From the NCBI GenBank assembly GCA_964444795.1, contig CAYUIQ010000307.1, positions 1-9,469 of the forward strand: a stretch of 9,469 bases of DNA, in the 5' to 3' direction. The position numbers and the translations under genes were made by a program. Source of the DNA: JABMRP01 sp964444795 (GTDB lineage Bacteria > Planctomycetota > Planctomycetia > Pirellulales > Thermoguttaceae). Under the pieces are notes generated by a model. It was not told where the DNA came from. It saw only the letters and a program-made list of their open reading frames with translations, and ran no database searches. This document shows positions 7,284 through 9,469 of this stretch, piece by piece. How positions within the stretch are numbered: position 1 is the first letter of the stretch; each line of letters starts with the position of its first letter.

Positions 7284-7320
7284 GGAATCTGCCGACGCAG
7301 TCACCCCCCCGCGGCATTGC

Positions 7321-7350
7321 TTGACAGATCGGCGCCGTCGGTGCGACAAT
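7321..7350 (+). promoter_or_regulatory. Putative sigma-70-like promoter with consensus -35
   Basis: A perfect TTGACA (7321-7326) is followed after 18 bases by GACAAT (7345-7350), which matches four of six bases of the -10 consensus. Transcription would begin near 7357, giving a leader of about 55-70 bases for the gene that follows. The -10 box covers the ATG at 7349, which argues that this ATG is not the translation start. Confidence 0.5.
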
Positions 7351-7411
7351 GGGTCGATACGGTCCGGCATGTCAACTTCCGCCCCCACGGCGCGCGGCGC
7401 CCCCATGGATT

Positions 7412-8191
7412 ATGACGACCACGAGCATGAGAATTCGCCCACCACGGACCTTGGTCCAGCGTCTGACGGCCGCCACGCTGATTGCCGCGGCGTGCATGTG
7501 CTTGGGATGCGGAACGGGCGGGTACGAAGAGCGCCTCAACGTGACCGTGAATCAACACAAAGGGGGATCGGCCGGCGTGCAGCTTCTCTACGGCGAGCCC
7601 CTCAAATTGGGCGAAACGCCGATTTCGATCCAATTGCCGAAGGCGTTCCAGACGGCATTCGGGGAAAACCCGCAGGTCGACGGCACGACGGTCGACGGTT
7701 GCCGCATCAAGATACCCTTGGGAAGCCTGCCCGGATACTTGTTCACCTACGAGGCAACCGTTGCCGACAGTACCGGTGGCAAACTTCCTTACTACATCGA
7801 AGTGGGCGTGGAAACAGCCCGCGACAACGGCAAGGACCCCGGCCGGCCGCTCCTGAACGCTTTTAGGACCGAAGCCTGGCGCGACGCAACCGAGTCGTGG
7901 GCCGACGTGCAGTGCGCCGGACCCGGCGGCGAGGCCAAGACGTGGCGGCGACTCCGCACGGCTGGCCGGCAGAAGTTCTATTACGTCGGACCCGACGGGC
8001 AGGGCGAGGTCCAGTCGATGGACGGGGTGATCGAGGTCTATCAAATCACCGAAAACGGCTACAGTATCTTCATTGCCTGGCGAATGCCCACCTCAATCAA
8101 GGGGCTCGTCGGCACGCCGCCCGGAGGCACGGATACGCCGGGATTGGACAAACTGGCCCAGCTCGTGGGCGGCAGCATGAAAAGCCAGTGA
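7412..8191 (+). CDS. Predicted lipoprotein of unknown family
   Basis: 259 residues from the ATG at 7412. The N-terminus has several arginines, a hydrophobic run (LTAATLIAAACMCLGC) and then a Gly-rich GTGG, so a lipoprotein signal peptide with C33 as the likely lipidated residue is inferred; C28 is an alternative. The mature part is soluble and mixed alpha/beta in character, with RLNVTVNQ near its start, QLPKAFQTAFGE, a central LPYYIEVGVE strand, WRRLRTAGRQKFYYVGPDG and a late YSIFIAWRMP. I recognise no family or catalytic motif. The ATG at 7427 is equally plausible as start, as neither has a Shine-Dalgarno site; the more upstream ATG at 7349 lies inside the -10 box. The gene has its own promoter-like element and is followed after 75 bases by another lipoprotein gene. 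It is probably an envelope protein; nothing more can be said about function. Confidence 0.75.
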   Translation: MTTTSMRIRPPRTLVQRLTAATLIAAACMCLGCGTGGYEERLNVTVNQHKGGSAGVQLLYGEPLKLGETPISIQLPKAFQTAFGENPQVDGTTVDGCRIKIPLGSLPGYLFTYEATVADSTGGKLPYYIEVGVETARDNGKDPGRPLLNAFRTEAWRDATESWADVQCAGPGGEAKTWRRLRTAGRQKFYYVGPDGQGEVQSMDGVIEVYQITENGYSIFIAWRMPTSIKGLVGTPPGGTDTPGLDKLAQLVGGSMKSQ

Positions 8192-8266
8192 TGCAAGTCG
8201 AACGTCTCGGGAAACAGCGGTCTCTTCCTTTGAGTAAACTCTTCTCTTCGAATAAGGAGTGGTCCC

Positions 8267-9469
8267 ATGCGTTGGGGATTCGCGTGGATTGCGTTGGTCG
8301 CCCTGCTGACAATCCAGGTCGGTTGCGGAGGCGATAGTTCGCCGCCGGCGCCCGGCAGCCAAGTCGTGTCGGGACCGCAAGACAGCGGGCCGAGCGCCCC
8401 GCCACCGCCGCCACCTCCGAGCGGTGGCAACCCGGCAGGCCAACCTCAGCAGCCAGGGATCGAGAGACCGACCGACCCGCATGGCGAGATGGGCATCGAG
8501 CGACCGCCCGGGACCGGTGGACCGATGACCATGCCGGGAGATCCTCACGACGCGATGGGCATCGAACGACCGCCCGGAACCGGTGATCCCTATGGCGAAG
8601 GGGGCATCGAGCGACCGCCCGGAACCGGCGATCCCTATGGCGAAATGGGCATCGAACGACCGCCCGGAGCCACCGGACCACCCCGCGTGCCGAATGATCC
8701 GTACGGCGAAATGGGCATCGAGCGACCGCCAGGGGCCGGTGGACCGATGACCATGCCGGGAGATCCTCACGACGCGATGGGTATCGAGCGACCGCCCGGA
8801 ACCGGCGACCCCTATGGCGCGATGGGTATCGAGCGACCGCCCGGAGCCGGCGACCCCTACGGCGCGATGGGCATCGAACGACCGCCCGGAACCGGTGCTC
8901 CCGGCGTGGCACGGCCAGGAGTTCCCCAAGTCGATCCCACGACCCCGGAAGGTCGTTCTCGAGGAAATCTGCAGAAGATCGCCAAGGCACTGCTCGAGTA
9001 TCAAGGTCGTCACCGGAAGTTTCCGATGGCGTCCAACTTCGATGCCAACCGCCGACCGCTGTTGAGTTGGCGAGTGTTTATGCTCCCCTACCTGGGTCAG
9101 CAGCAGCTTTTCGAGCAATTCCATCGCAACGAACCGTGGGACAGCCCCCACAATCGGCCGCTGGTGGATCGCATTCCCGAGGTTTTCACGACCCCGGGCG
9201 GTCCGGGTGAAGGCAAGACCTGCTACGTGGTGCCGGCGGGGATGGGGACCGTTTTCTCCGGAGAGCACGAGGGCGGCACCCCGACGTCCGCGATTCGCGA
9301 CGGAACGAGCAACACACTGCTGCTGGTCGAGGCGGATGCCGATCGGGCCGTCGTCTGGACCCAACCGGACGACCTCCGGTACATCCCGGCTCAACCTTCG
9401 GCCGGGCTGGGAACGCTTCGTGGCGGCCGCTTCCTGGCCGCGTTTGCCGACGGCTCGGTTCAGCAGTTG
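8267..9469 (+). CDS. DUF1559-like lipoprotein with GIERPPG repeats (3' end outside window)
   Basis: The frame is open for 401 codons from the ATG at 8267 to the last base, with no stop, so the gene is 3'-truncated by the window. AAGGAG (8254-8259) lies seven bases before the ATG. The N-terminus MRWGFAWIALVALLTIQVGC is a short signal ending at C20, a likely lipidation site. A low-complexity region follows, with seven prolines (P45-P51) and a repeat built on MGIERPPG (about residues 64-210). The C-terminal part matches the DUF1559 pattern: NLQKIAKALLEYQGRHRKFP, LSWRVFMLPYLGQQQLFEQF, EPWDSPHN, DGTSNTLLLVEAD and FADGSVQQL. Planctomycete DUF1559 proteins usually begin with a type IV pilin-like methylation motif and helix; here that is replaced by a lipoprotein signal and the repeat spacer. 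DUF1559 function is not established; envelope location is inferred. The end of the domain is close, so little is likely missing. Confidence 0.85.
   Translation, partial: MRWGFAWIALVALLTIQVGCGGDSSPPAPGSQVVSGPQDSGPSAPPPPPPPSGGNPAGQPQQPGIERPTDPHGEMGIERPPGTGGPMTMPGDPHDAMGIERPPGTGDPYGEGGIERPPGTGDPYGEMGIERPPGATGPPRVPNDPYGEMGIERPPGAGGPMTMPGDPHDAMGIERPPGTGDPYGAMGIERPPGAGDPYGAMGIERPPGTGAPGVARPGVPQVDPTTPEGRSRGNLQKIAKALLEYQGRHRKFPMASNFDANRRPLLSWRVFMLPYLGQQQLFEQFHRNEPWDSPHNRPLVDRIPEVFTTPGGPGEGKTCYVVPAGMGTVFSGEHEGGTPTSAIRDGTSNTLLLVEADADRAVVWTQPDDLRYIPAQPSAGLGTLRGGRFLAAFADGSVQQL
8456..8896 (+). repeat. Nested in-frame tandem repeat encoding GIERPPG units
   Basis: Nine GIERP occurrences, eight of them GIERPPG, are encoded here with the core GGCATCGAGCGACCGCC and a few synonymous changes. 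The spacing between successive GIERPPG motifs is 15 codons (as in GIERPPGTGDPYGAM) or 22 codons in a longer form carrying GGPMTMPGDPHDA or ATGPPRVPNDPYGE. The order of spacings from the first GIERPPG is 22, 15, 15, 22, 22, 15, 15. The longer GGPMTMPGDPHDA unit recurs 222 bases (74 codons) apart, starting at 8516 and 8738, which points to duplication of a multi-unit block. All spacings are multiples of three, so the reading frame is kept. Confidence 0.9.

Noticed and set aside
8231..8242. Small GAGTAAACTC inverted repeat before the DUF1559 lipoprotein gene
   Set aside because: Only three stable pairs can form around a usable loop, too short for a terminator or operator claim.
8456..8896. Repeat region considered as a CRISPR array or other non-coding repeat
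   Set aside because: Units are in multiples of three, the variable parts are coding and similar to each other, and the frame is open throughout.
8093..9394. Long minus-strand ORF with apparent repeated motifs opposite the GIERPPG gene
   Set aside because: Its repeats are only the reverse-strand reading of the plus-strand repeat, while the plus frame has a ribosome binding site, lipoprotein signal and DUF1559-like domain.

Overview
The window looks like chromosomal DNA of a high-GC planctomycete, most likely from the Pirellulales. The basis is family content rather than a marker gene: a DUF1559-type protein, several small secreted lipoproteins of a kind common in that phylum, a YCF48-like propeller in a large secreted protein, and promoter-like TAGAAT/TACAAT boxes ahead of genes with often weak ribosome binding sites. 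No rRNA, tRNA, transposase, integrase, CRISPR array or defence gene was found.

Layout. Positions 1-186 hold a probable intrinsic terminator of a gene lying upstream of the window and then the leader of the first gene. 187-1746 encodes a CheV-type chemotaxis coupling protein (CheW domain plus response-regulator receiver) with a proline-rich linker and a C-terminal Hpt-like domain. 22 bases later, 1769-3139 encodes an exported HtrA/Deg-type serine protease with an intact catalytic triad and two PDZ-like domains. The following AT-richer gap (3140-3444) holds a candidate 48-residue gene on the minus strand, tail-to-tail with the protease, and the promoter region of the next gene. 3445-6615 encodes a 1056-residue exported multidomain protein: a seven-bladed YCF48/BNR-like propeller, a PIG-L/LmbE-like domain that has apparently lost its metal ligands, a TPR-like stretch and a C-terminal CBM9/DOMON-like domain. 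Then come three predicted lipoproteins, all on the plus strand: a small transthyretin-like one (6760-7263), one of unknown family (7412-8191), and one with a long GIERPPG repeat followed by a DUF1559-like domain (8267 to the window end, 3' incomplete).

How they fit together. The first gene is cytoplasmic signalling. All other plus-strand genes are predicted to be exported or lipid-anchored, so the window is mainly a run of envelope protein genes. The first two genes may be co-transcribed. The large protein and the first two lipoproteins each have a promoter-like box of their own, so they need not form one operon. Nothing here amounts to a demonstrated new system. The most unusual items are the PIG-L-like pseudoenzyme inside the propeller fusion, the CheV-Hpt architecture, the nested repeat in the DUF1559 lipoprotein and the small minus-strand ORF.
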